The notes beneath the pieces were generated by a model. The model ran no database searches and was not told where the DNA came from. It saw only the letters and a program-made list of their open reading frames with translations. Positions 1 to 10,190 of a stretch of 64,000 nucleotides of DNA are shown piece after piece. The translations under genes were made by a program, and so were the position numbers. This stretch comes from Cycas panzhihuaensis. Taxonomy: Eukaryota; Cycadophyta. Every line of letters begins with the position of its first letter. Position 1 is the stretch's first letter. The stretch spans positions 21,328,001 through 21,392,000 of the forward strand of contig CM041465.1 in assembly GCA_023213395.1 (NCBI GenBank). Reading direction: 5' to 3'.

Positions 1-335
1 GCCCAAGTTTTCGGTTGTTATCGCTAGTCAGTACTTGTTTTACTTTCTTTGGATGCCTCCCACTTCACGTTGCGCTTCGGCAACGGAGGCGTCCCCTTTC
101 ACTTGCTTATTCCAGATTGCAGGTCGATGCCTAGACGACGCGTAGGCAGCCCCTACGTTGTCCTCGTCCCTGTCTCCCTTGTCCACGCGTTCGCCCACGA
201 CACTTGCCTCGCCTTGGATCACGTCTTTGCTCTTGATTGCTCTTATATATATATATGCATGTGCTACTCATGTTTCTTGATTGCCGGATTCGCCATCACA
301 TTACGCCCGAGCGGTGAGGCTCACGCCCGAGGCGA
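1..335 (+). other. Element B internal 3' tail upstream of its LTR
   Basis: This non-coding stretch aligns with the tails of elements 1 (13700-14067) and 3 (39240-39604): the shared blocks are the 'taggcagcccctacg' motif, a TATATATATA run near 243-256, 'catgtgctactcatg', and 'gcggtgaggctc' just before the LTR. The polypurine tract, AAGGGGG plus YAG in elements 1 and 3, is here the weak purine stretch GAGGCGA. No ORF is supported. Confidence 0.7.
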
Positions 336-2822
336 TGTTTCCCAGTAGTGGGAATGGACTCGGACGCATCGACACTCAGTTTGTGCGGTATATGTTCTTA
401 CTTTTCTTACTTATGGTTGCTAAGGGAATTCGAATAGTTTGATTGACATGTGCACCGCCTACATGCATTTGTTTGATTGCCTGTTCATAATGCATGTGCC
501 TAATCACCTCTTAGCCTATGACGACTCACACGGGGCATCCATAAGTGGATGCGACACCGTATGGCGTCTGACCACTCACGATGTCTCCATGGTTTTTCGG
601 GATGCTTTTGCCAGCTTGCTTATTCGTGTTACCACGTGCCACTTATGTTGCAAACCCTTCCTAAGCCTGGTTTAACCCTTAGTTAGGGCTCTTTGCATCG
701 TTTCGGGTACTTGCCCACTGCCTGGGCCTTCCCCCAGTTGATGTATTTCAGGCTTAGCCCCTGCTTTTACCCTAAAAACTGATGTTTATGACTTTTATAA
801 TGTATTTTGCTCTTTTTTGAGTTTCGTCGGCATGCGGTAAACTAAGCGATCATGATTTTGCAGATGCCAAGTTTACTGCATGATCGCTTAAAATTTAAAA
901 AAAAGAAACCACACGACAGTGGCCGCGTTTTTTCGCGGAACTGCCGCGTGGCTCCGTACGATTGGAGGCGCCCCAAGGCCCCCAACGTTCACTTGCTGTG
1001 CCCAAGGCATAAAAGCCTTTTTCTTACTCATTTGCTTGCTTCTTCACTTCATTTTTCAAGTTTTCTAGAGCAACTTCTCCAAAAAGAAACAAAGCAAAGA
1101 AACAAAGGAACAAGAGAACTTCTTCTACAGCAGTGGGACAGAGGTGAAGTGGGCCATTACCAGCTGGAGTTGCAGGGCCATTGCTTCCCCCTACGTTTCT
1201 CCACCATAAGCTTCACCTTCTCTCACAAATACTCAAAGCTCCAAGGCATTTCTTCACAAAAAACACTACTCCAAAGGACAACTTCTAGCTCCCATCTTGC
1301 ACGGAGCCTCCTCCTTCCATTCTACTGCAAAGGACACTAAAAAACCAGCCTTAGACACTGCTTGTGCTGCTGCTCCAAGTAGCCAAGGTACATGCATGCA
1401 TGCTCTCTCCCATTTAAGGTAGTTCTTGTCTTTCATTGGTTCTTTTTGCCCGTTTTTTTTATTATTTTACTTGCAAGCTTTTCTCCTTCTTTTGTGTGTG
1501 CTTTCCTTGGAATTTCATTTGCCATTTGATGCAAGTAGCCTTGGTAGTTGTGGCTTGCTATAGGGCTGTCTTAGATTGGGCCCATTTCTTCACATTTATT
1601 TGAGACTCATCCTTACCCCCTTAGCTTGCTCTTTCACCGTTTCTTAAGTTAAGCCACAAAGGGTCTTGCACGAGGATTTGAGGGAGATAGGCGGGTTCCG
1701 TCCCCATTGCCGTCCTTCTCCCCAAGGGTTCCGGCCCCTTGTCCTCTCTCCCTTTACTACCCGCGCTCTCTTGGGAACGAGGTTAGGGAAACCTAAGGGA
1801 GTCGGTTTGAACTCTCTTCTTGGCGTAGGTAGCTTGTCACAACCTATCTCACCCTATTGCCTGCTAGTATTGCTTTCCCGAACCCCGTGGAGACCTCTTG
1901 TGGGTGAGTTAGCCATCCCGAGGCTACACTCGATCCCATTTGGTGCTTTTTGTGGTGTATGATAGCTTGCATGTTTACCGTACGATTCCGTTTCATTTTT
2001 GTTATGCTTTAGTGCTTAACTACGTTTTTCTAGCTTAGTTGATTTTATCGCCATATATACATATATCTTGTTGTGCCAGAGCCTCTCTCCCGAGAGGAAG
2101 GCGTTTGTTGGGATTATTGGCAGGATTGCGTTGGAGGAAGCATTGCGCGAGATCGACCCGTTGCCGGTCGGCCCCCATATGGTATCTCTTCTCCCTTTCG
2201 GTTGAGCTTTGCTTTCGTTTCCTTCATTTCATTTAGTCCTTGCATGCTTTTGGGGAGGTAAGTGCACCCCCTTCGTTGTCTGCGATCGACGTTGCATGCA
2301 CGGGAGGAGGAAAGGAGCGCAACCAAGGAGGGAACCGCCTGCTCGAGCCGGATCCAGTATTCTTCGCATACCTTTCATATTTTCTTTATGCTTTTATGTT
2401 TCTTTGCATTTATTGTTATAGATAAAGGAACATAAAGGAAAGAAGAAAATAACCTTTTATTAATGTGTATTCGCTTTCGTACTATTTCTTTACATTGCAT
2501 AACATAGGAATAGAAGACTTGTTTTGCGTTGTATCCCTAGCGCATTCTACCCCATATTCTTTACACTTTTGGTTGGTTGCCCCTCGTCGCCTTCTCATTG
2601 CCTTGAGAAGTAGCGGCCAGCGGTCTTTTCCTTCCCGCCATCCGAAGGGTAGGAAGGCCTCGTCTTGCGGCTACACAGAGCAACCAGCACCTTGCGATCC
2701 GTGCAGCGCTCCGGCACACGGACATCCTGCGAGGTATGATCCTCGCTATTTAGCCTGCTTAGCATATTGTTTTATGCCCTTCCTGCTAGGCGTTGGATCA
2801 TTGCCCCGCGGAGAGCGTTTCA
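336..2822 (+). repeat. Element B 3' LTR
   Basis: LTR of 2487 bp, starting TGTTTCCC and ending GTTTCA. Its start (GGACTCGGACGCATCGAC) matches the start of element 5's LTR at 46046, and its last 250 bp parallel the end of that LTR (CTTGAGAAG, GGGTAGGA, GCGCTCC, then CGGGAAGCATTTCA there and CGGAGAGCGTTTCA here). ORFs in it, such as one at 852-1340, have no family resemblance and are chance frames. Confidence 0.8.
843..1017 (+). promoter_or_regulatory. Element B LTR hairpin and candidate TATA box
   Basis: A perfect 12-bp inverted repeat (TAAGCGATCATG at 843-854, its complement at 879-890, 24-nt loop) lies about 120 bp upstream of a TATA-like GCATAAAAGCC (1007-1017). Other LTRs in the window also have dyad-rich sequence at this distance before their TATA. 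A promoter role is inferred from position. Confidence 0.45.
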
Positions 2823-3179
2823 GCCGGGTAACCCAGGTGATCCCATCTGTAGGCCACCCACTTGCCTACCTTTTCTTGTTTCTCGTTGCTCTAGGGAAAC
2901 CCTTGAAGGGTTCTCTCCTTCCCCTTCTGGCCATCTAATGGTGGGAGGGTCCTTCCATTAGGTCAACCCAGGCTAACCCTATGCCTCTTCTCCTCTTGTT
3001 TGAAGCAAGGAACCACTTCTAGGTAGCTAGATTCCATTTGCAGGTCCTGAACTTGCGCTCCGATGCATGGGGCACTCTGCATGGTATTTTCCCTACTTGT
3101 AGGTCTTTTCTCAATTGCACTATCGACCATTCTTATCATTGCTACTCAGTTAGGTAGCTATCTCGTAGACGTGTATCCA
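2823..3179 (+). repeat. Element 1 5' LTR remnant (last 357 bp)
   Basis: Aligns end to end with 16450-16806 at roughly 90% by eye, without gaps. It ends TATCCA before the primer binding site. The first 2.4 kb of this LTR should lie left of element B, outside the window. Confidence 0.85.
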
Positions 3180-3180
3180 C

Positions 3181-3199
3181 TGACGACCATACTAGGGAC
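3181..3199 (+). other. Element 1 primer binding site
   Basis: TGACGACCATACTAGGGAC follows the LTR end by one base and is a mutated form of TGGCGACTATACTGGGGAC at 25368. That form resembles the PBS of plant Ogre elements, which are reported to use tRNA-Arg; the exact tRNA is not verified here. Confidence 0.7.
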
Positions 3200-3349
3200 T
3201 GCCAGTAAGGGAGCTAGCTTCCACTCTCTTCCATTGGTTTTGCTATCTCTTTATGGTTCTTTTCCTACTTTGCTCTCCCTGTTGGGCATTCCCCAACGTG
3301 TGTGCTTTTATCGCCATTTCCTTTTCCTAATAGTGTTGGTTGATCTTAT

Positions 3350-5640
3350 ATGCGACGTTTCTCTCATCGCTTACGCGATCTGGCTCCATTGTTAGAAGAC
3401 CCTGATTATCGTCCTCTTCCTTTGTCATATTCTGATTTGACTATGGAGGGATACTCTTCTGATTGGGCCTACCACACCTCAACTTTGGAAACCCATGATT
3501 TTCCTTCTTCTATTCCGGGATCCACCCAAGAGGGTGATGATCCTATTTACTACCTGGGTGACCAACATCACCCACTTGACATCCATCCCTCTACCCATGC
3601 GGTAGAAGGATTCTTTCCTCTTGAGATTTACCACTTAGTTGGTGACTCTTATGAGGAATGTCCCGAGTGATCTACTTCGTTCGAGGTCCCAACTACCTCT
3701 TACGAGCATGTAGGCACCCCTCCTGTCGATGTAGTTGAAGCTCTCAATGAATGTCATTGCACGACTCATTTCCAACCACATCTTAGATGGTTTGAGAATG
3801 CTCTTCGTGGAGGAGCCTCTTCTTCTTCCGCTCCTCCCCCGCGTGCCTCATCCTCATCTACTCTTCCAGTGACAACTAATCCCTTTGTGCCTACGCATGT
3901 GTCCTGCTCCTTTCCTATTCGTGTTGTGGGGGCACATGTTGCACCTTCTATTCCTCATCAAGGTCCTAGTATTTTAGGATCTTCCCACAGTATGTCTTTC
4001 TCTTAGTTGAAGGTTAGCATACCCTTTCCTAGCCAAACCAATATGCCATCTCCCAATGTGGTACACACTTTCCCTAGTAGGCCTGCCGGTCCTACTAACC
4101 CTCTGATCATTAGTTGTGTGGGACCTACTCCCACACACCCTCAAAACCAATCTGTTGGGGCTTCCTTTTACATTCCCCCAGGGTATACTTCTCAACCTTG
4201 GGGGCAGGGTAGGGGAAGCCACCTCCCAGCTTATGGAGTGGATCCACTACACCCATATGGGGTCACCCCACCTATAAGTGGCCCATATGGGCAAAACCCA
4301 GTTCCACATCTGTCTTTTCCATCATCTAGTGTAATCCCTTTTGCCATGTCTTCACAAGAGAACCTGATTCTCTTCTAAGGCACTTATCCTCAAGTCCCCT
4401 CTCAACAAGGGGCATTTCCTTAAGGAAGGATAGGTGTGCCACCCCTGTCCGCTCCTTGTTCACTTCTTGCTTTGTCATTCATTGATCTTATGGCCTAAGC
4501 AAGGGCACGTCCGTTCATGGACTATAGATTAACACCTTTATCCGTTGAGGCATTAAGAACCAATCTACTGCCTCATCCCCCTGAAGTTCCTAGATTTGAC
4601 AGAACTTCATTGCAAGACCCAGCGGAGCATGTACGTAGCTTCTCTATGGCATGCATCGATTACTGGGCTTATGACCACATTCTAATGAAATTGTTTCCAT
4701 AATCCTTGCAAGGCAACGCCATTTATTCATTTCAACAATTGGTGGACAAGTTCATCAACTACTTTGATATAGCCCGTCCATTTAAGAGTGGAATGAAATC
4801 ACTCCTTTCGCTCAAACAAGGTCGCGATGAGATGAATCATGACTTTGTGTGGTGATTCCATGACTTGCTTCACTCCACTAAGGTAACATTGCCCAAGGAG
4901 TTGAAGCGAGATCTCTTTGTTAATGCACTTTGTCTCAAAGTGCATGTGGAAGTCCTTAAAATGGGGGCGACCACATGCGACTCCGTGATTGCCAAGTGCT
5001 TGGTGTTAGAGGCTAATGAGATCTAAGCTAGTCTCAAGAAACCTCTCAAGCCCTCACAACCATTGAGGCACCACCTTCAACCAAAGATACCAAACCTTCA
5101 CAACCTACCAGGTCTTCCTCTCACCTGATTGAGAGGACCTTAGACCCTCTCACATAAGCCATATGCTCATTCGAGCGTACGATGAAGGAGCTTAAGCTTT
5201 AAGCCCCTTCATCCCCAACATCCAATAAATAAGTCCAACAAATAACTCAAGCTCCCCTCCCCAGGAATGGAAACGCCCAGTCCTCTCAAGCGAGAAGGTC
5301 AGATCCCCCACTTGAGAAGAAGTGGTGCTCCATTCATGAGGAGTGCTTCCACGATGACTTGCATTATAAGGCCCAACATCCTAAGGATGCCCCTTGACAT
5401 GACACTTCCCATAAACGGGCCTCAAGGCCTAATTTGGACCAACCAGTTTAGAAGGATCCGTTCCCTAAACATGAAGAATGCGATCACAATGCCCAAACCA
5501 AGAATAACTGGAACTGAGGAAGATCACCCAATTCTTGTCCTTCCTACGATAAAGGGAAGGGCGCGAGGGATTTGTCCTCTTCCTCCCATTCCCCTAGTCG
5601 TCACACCCTATCACCTTTGTAGCCCCAAAATAAGGGGAAA
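3350..5640 (+). pseudogene. gag: Element 1 gag (broken)
   Basis: Capsid/nucleocapsid polyprotein of the virus-like particle. The start ATG-CGA is shared with elements 4 and 5 (TGA replaces CGA in 5). The N-terminal 380 residues are rich in Pro, Ser, Gln and Gly, with a PYGQNP motif. The retrotransposon-gag core runs about 4580-4980 (ARPFMDYR, HVRSFSMACIDYWAYDHIL, ELKRDLFVNAL). A zinc knuckle of Tat type C-x2-H-x4-H-x4-C lies at 5326-5367, but its last Cys is Tyr. Stops near 3668, 4013, 4375 and 4700 interrupt it, about 36 bp are missing after 4705 relative to element 4, and the frame shifts later. It joins protease without a stop of its own. Confidence 0.85.
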
Positions 5641-6480
5641 AAGGTGATCCAATTGCTTGAAGCAACTCCTTCTTATGTCCTTACGCGGTCTCAGGCTGCC
5701 AAGGAAGCAGCGGGGGCTTCTTCTTCTTCTGCTTCTTCCAACCCTCTTCTGGAGAACCCTCCTCCAGAAATACCTCTCTTCCCTAAGGCCATTCCTGTGT
5801 GCTTGGGTCATTACGATTTTCGAAGGGCACTTACCCAGCCTACCGCAAAGGGTAAGCCCTTCTCCATCGTGGATGAGCTTCATACTGTTGCTGCAAGAAT
5901 GTCCTTGATGGACGTTTTGAGGAGTTATCCCGAGTAGCAAACCCTCCTCCTGGAAGCTTTAGGATTAAATGACGTACCTGTTCACACTTTGGGTGTTACC
6001 CAAAGTCACAAACCTGTTATTTCATTTGATCCTAAGGACCTTCCTCCCGTATGTGAAAGGGAATATCAGTGGAACTTCCCATTCACTATCATTATCAATA
6101 CCCCTAATTATACCCTTTGAAGGACTATTGTCGACAATGGTTCTTCTATAAACACCATGCCCTTGCGTTTCATGCAAGAGCTTGGTATTTCCACCTTGGA
6201 ACCTGTTCCATGGTGATGCCAAGGTTATGACGGTAGCGAGAAGATCCCTTTGGGATCTATCACGATTCTGCTCACCCCTGAGGACAAGACTGTTCTTGCT
6301 GATGTTGTAGTCCTTGACGTTGACGTCGACTACAACCTTCTTCTAGGTCGTCCATGGCTCGACCAAATGGGAGCCGTGTGCTGGACTGTTTGGGGACAAC
6401 TTAAATTCATCCATGATGGGTGAATGAGAGTGATTCCCAGCGAATGCCCACTTACTAAACAAACTCATTCTAGCAGTTCG
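5641..6480 (+). pseudogene. pro: Element 1 retroviral-type aspartic protease region (broken)
   Basis: Matures the gag-pol polyprotein. The catalytic motif is IVDNGSS (Asp codon 6132-6134), the D-N-G form common in Tat elements rather than D-T/S-G. The downstream LLLGRPWLDQMG block (about 6335) is the usual flap-to-C-terminal landmark. It is preceded by a linker with TRSQAAKEAAGASSS. Stops replace codons at 5936, 6118 and 6215; in elements 3 and 4 these positions are mostly coding. The active-site Asp survives here, unlike in elements 3 and 4. Confidence 0.8.
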
Positions 6481-7002
6481 GTAAACTAAGGTCCTTCTAC
6501 ACATGCCCCGACTTGCTCTATTGGTATACCTAATCCATCTAAAGAAGATCCCGCATCTTCTTCCCCTAGTCTCACGTAGTTTGCCCCTATTGGCATTGGG
6601 AGCTACGGGTACCTTGATTTGTTTAGTGATGACGAGTCGCACGACGAGGATGAGGATTGTCTTCATCCCATCGCTTTCCTTTGCACCAATAGGTTACACC
6701 CATCTCATTCTAGATCCCCATCTAGAACCTCTTTCATTAGTGAGGCTAGCCACTCCTACGTGTCACATGTCATCGCTCATGTGGACTCGTCCATGGTCAG
6801 TTCTTCTCCCTCATCACCTCCCATAGATGATGGTTTTGAAGAACTACCTTTCGCTCCTTCCAAGGAGCCTCCTTTTGACTTTCCTTCAGAGTCTCACGAG
6901 GAAGTTGGACAACCCGACGACCATCACGGTCCTATTGCCTCCACTCCCTCTAGTACTTCATTTACTCGAAGTAAGGTCATCCATGGGGTGGATTACTTCC
7001 AT
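6481..7002 (+). pseudogene. Element 1 protease-RT linker, with N-terminal RT deletion
   Basis: Encodes the acidic linker seen in all copies (SYGYLDLFSDDESHDEDED, then HSRSPSRTSF and VIHGVDYF). Right after VDYF the sequence jumps to the RT block IDYPKWVSNIVPVAKKN. Element 3 has about 480 bp between these points (31955-32436), including the conserved FAWDYSDMKGIDPS block. Element 1 has therefore lost the N-terminal fingers of RT, and the frame changes at the junction. Confidence 0.8.
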
Positions 7003-8150
7003 TGACTACCCCAAGTGGGTCTCTAATATTGTCCCCGTTGCTAAAAAGAATGGGCCAATTTGTATATGTGTCGATTTCTGCGACATTAACAATGCTTGTC
7101 TTAAGGACAACTTTCCTCTCCCATTTATCGATCGAATTATTAATTGTACTGTTGGATTCGAAGTCATGTCTTTAATGGATGGCTTCTCTGACTATAACCA
7201 AATTTAGATTTCTCCTGAGGACCGCCACAGGATGGCCTTCACTACACCTTGGGGTACCTTTACCTACAAGGCAATGCCCTTTGGCCTTAAAAATGCAGGT
7301 GCTACTTACCAAAGAGCCATGTATTTCATCTTCTACGACCTCATTGATAACACATTGGAGGTCTTCATTGATGATATGATGGGCCTCTCCCGTGTTAGGG
7401 CCCATCATCCCTCTGACTTGTGGGCCATATTTTCATGATGCCGTAAGTATCACGTCAGTTTAAATCTACTCAAGTGCATATTTACCATTATCTTAGGCAA
7501 ACTCCTTGGGTTTCTTGTGTCTAAACAAGGAATTCAGATTGATTGTGATAAGGTTAGGGCAATCCTTGACATGCCGCCTCCTAGGACCCAATGACAGATT
7601 AAGTCGTTCCTAGGTAGGCTCAATTTTCTCAGGCACTTGTTAGTGGACTTCACTGTAAGCACTAAACCCCTTACGAACCTATTGAAGAAGGGAGCTCCTT
7701 TTGCCTGGTCTGACAAGACCCAAAAGGCCTTCGAAGGACTCAAGGAAGCCCTTGCTTCCACTCTTATACTAGCACATCCTCGATTCGATAGGCCCTTCGT
7801 CCTGTACACCTCAGTGACTGACGAGTCCTTGGGCGCTATGTTAGCTCAGGAGGATAACTTAGGAACTCAAAGAACTATATATTTCATCAGCCGCACCCTC
7901 GTGGCTGCTGAACTTAACTATTCTCCCACCGAGAAGGAGTGTCTCTCCTTGGTCCATGCAACTAAGAAGTTCAGATACTACTTACTTGGCAATAGTACCA
8001 AGGTGATCATCCAATCTGATCCCTTGCGATACTTACTCACTCGTTTAGATTTGATGAGTAGGGCTGGTCATTGGGTCGTCCTGCTTCAAGAATTCGACCT
8101 TCATATCGTTAACCGAAAATCAAAGAAGGGAATGGTAGTGGCCGAGTAGC
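7003..8150 (+). pseudogene. pol: Element 1 reverse transcriptase and RNase H (broken)
   Basis: Copies the element RNA into DNA and removes the RNA. RT blocks are CVDFCDINNA, SLMDGFSDYNQI, MPFGLKNAGATYQRAM and the active site VFIDDMMG (7364-7375), with Phe in place of the usual Tyr of YxDD. The connection block DMPPPRTQ-QIKSFLGRL and RNase H blocks LYTSVTDESLGAMLAQED, ELNYSPTEKECLSLVHATKK and IIQSDPL follow, ending with an Ogre-like VVAE-LADAPI tail. Stops at 7206 (TAG for CAG), 7437, 7591 and 8147 (TAG for CAG) break it. The N-terminal RT part is deleted. Confidence 0.85.
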
Positions 8151-9509
8151 TCGCAGACGCCCCTATCCCTAACTCCTTTGGTGCCCCCATCGATGACTCT
8201 CTCCCTGATGAATCTATCTTGACGATTCAGGGCGTCTCTTCTCATCTACTCATTAACAATGAGTGGTATGGTGACATACTGTGGTATCTCACACAGCAGC
8301 AATACCGCCTCGATGCTAGTAGTAAAGTTAGATCTCATATATGGACTTCTACTAGGCAGTACTTCCTCGTGGGTGAAGTATTGTACAAGAGCTCCTTCGA
8401 TGGGATCCTCCTCCACTACATCACTGCCGAAGAAGCTGACCAAATACTCCACAAATGCCACCATGGTATTTGTGGAGGTCACTTTGGGGGCCAATCTATG
8501 GCTTAAAGGATCCTTCGCATGAGCTATTTCTGGCCATCCCTTTTTAAGGATGCTCGCGCCTTTGCTTTGAGGTGTCAGCGATGTCAAGAACATGCCAACA
8601 TCTCCCATGTGTCCTCCAAGGCCCTATACCCTATTGTTTTCCCATGGCCTTTTACTCAGTGGGGACTCGACCTCATTGGGGCTATCTCCCCACCTTTGTC
8701 ATCACAGCACAAGTTTATCTTGACTGCCACAGAGTATTTCACCAAATGGGTAGAGGCCATCCCCTTGATCACAACTCCTAGTAAAATGATAGCCGCATTC
8801 GTTTACCAACACATCATTTGTCATTTCAAGATTCTGGATGTCCTAATCAGTAACAATAGAACCCCTTTCTGTAATAAGGAGATGGATGAGCTTTGCGAGA
8901 AGTTCAAGATTTCTCACAAAACTTCTTCTCCTTACTACCCTCAGGCAAATGGCAAAGTGAAGTCTTTCAATAAGACTCTCGTCAGTATCCTAAAGAAAAC
9001 CATTGCTCAGTCCCAAAAGGATTGGCACCTTCAGTTGCCCTCCGCTTTGTGGGCTTACTGCACCTCTATCCATTCTGCCACAGGAATGACCCCATTCTCC
9101 ACACGGTCTCTGATGCAGGGTGGTACTCCTGCTAGAGGTGGAGATTCCTTCTTTACGAGTCTCCCTTCGAGGTCTCATTGATGAAGAGTCTATCTATCAG
9201 GCTCACCTGTTGGACCTCAAGGCTTTGGATGAGAGACACTTAGCCACTTATCAGGCTAACCTAGCATCCAAATCTCACTCACAAAGGACCCATGATAAAC
9301 ATCTTTGTTCCTGTCCTTTGTTTCCTAGGGACTACCTCCTCAAGCTTGAATATCTCCATTACCATTTGACCAAATTAAAACCCCGATGGGTTGGCCCTTT
9401 CGTCATTATCGAGACCCTCGGTATTGGTGCTTATAGGATAGCCACCTTGGAAGGGCTTGAATTTGAGAAAGCTGTTAATGGGAGATTCCTTAAGAAGTTT
9501 TATGCATGA
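8151..9509 (+). pseudogene. int: Element 1 integrase (broken, catalytic residues lost)
   Basis: Inserts the cDNA. The HHCC zinc domain is visible (LHKCHHGICGGHF ... CQRCQEH, about 8445-8600). In the DDE core the first Asp is present (WGLDLIGAI), the second is Asn (SNNRTPF, codon 8852-8854), and the Glu is Lys (GKVKSFNKTL, codon 8960-8962). A frameshift near 9105 precedes the C-terminal domain, which continues to FLKKFYA and the stop at 9507 (KPRWVGPFVIIETLG, AYRIATLEGLEFEKA). Catalysis would be abolished by either substitution. Confidence 0.85.
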
Positions 9510-10190
9510 TCTTTTGGTGATCCCTTCGCCATGCTCTGAAATGAGCCTAAACTACCATCTTAGGTTGTCCCTATTCTTCCTAGCCATGGGTAGAATGGCA
9601 ATTTGAGGTGGCTTCTTCTCTTCCTTCTTAGTTCATCCCGCAGAACCCGTGTTCCCGTATCCTCTCGAGAACCTTTTGTCTTCCTACTTGGGCATCCCCT
9701 AATTAGGACGATGCTTTGGAGTACCATTACTCCCCTCTCTTGCCTGCTATTTCCTTCGCATATTCCACTATGTTTCCCTATGGACGTGTATGTCACTCTA
9801 TTTCTAACCTCACACCTCTCTATCACCCCTACTTATGGTGGATGTGTGTGCTCTTGTTAGGTATATATAGCCATGCATGGAAGGAAATATGTGCATTATA
9901 CAATAAAACATTTACAATATAATATTTATAACATACAAAACAAATATATATGCTATCTACCGTAGGATACATACAGCATCTCATGTTAAAATAGGGTTCC
10001 AATTACCCCGTATATATATATACATCAAAATCATTTGTTACATCATACATATAGGAAGCCGGTATCCTTATTAGGGGGGTACAATCATATGACTCTATAT
10101 ATGACCCCTTGGAGGCCCATGCTTTCCTATCAAATCATATACATATGTCCTACTCTACTGTTGCCCCGCTCTTGGGGTACCATCTCCTAG
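9510..10190 (+). other. Element 1 convergent 3' region between integrase and antisense gene
   Basis: Non-coding sequence conserved in elements 2, 3 and 5 starting with CCTAAACTACCATCTTA. It includes a TATATATATATAC run (10010-10022) and a purine tract AGGGGGG (10073-10079) followed by TACAATCAT. The sense pol transcript and the antisense gene both run into it, so it should hold 3' processing signals for both. Short ORFs here have no support. Confidence 0.6.

Larger units (their letters stand above)
1..2822 (+). mobile_element. Element B: 3' end of a Tat/Ogre-type Ty3/gypsy retrotransposon
   Basis: Only the 3' internal tail and one LTR lie in the window. The LTR runs from TGTTTCCC (336) to TTTCA (2822). 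The next base begins a stretch that aligns with element 1's 3' LTR from 16450 onward, so B is inserted in element 1's 5' LTR; the 5 bp after the insertion (GCCGG, 2823-2827) match GCCAG at 16450-16454 and are the probable target duplication. B keeps many CpG dinucleotides compared with its hosts, which suggests it is young. Its coding part lies left of the window. Confidence 0.8.

Noticed and set aside
852-1340. 162-codon ORF on the plus strand
   Set aside because: Lies wholly inside element B's LTR across the promoter region, has no family resemblance, and is not kept in other LTRs.
336-3179. A single chimeric LTR formed by recombination between two subfamilies
   Set aside because: The B-type part ends in a proper LTR terminus (GTTTCA, 2822) matching element 5's LTR end, and the rest (357 bp) equals the end of element 1's LTR. 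A simple insertion explains it.
10005-10025. TA-rich run as a microsatellite of interest
   Set aside because: Short and present in all copies as part of the element tail; an ordinary AT-rich stretch.
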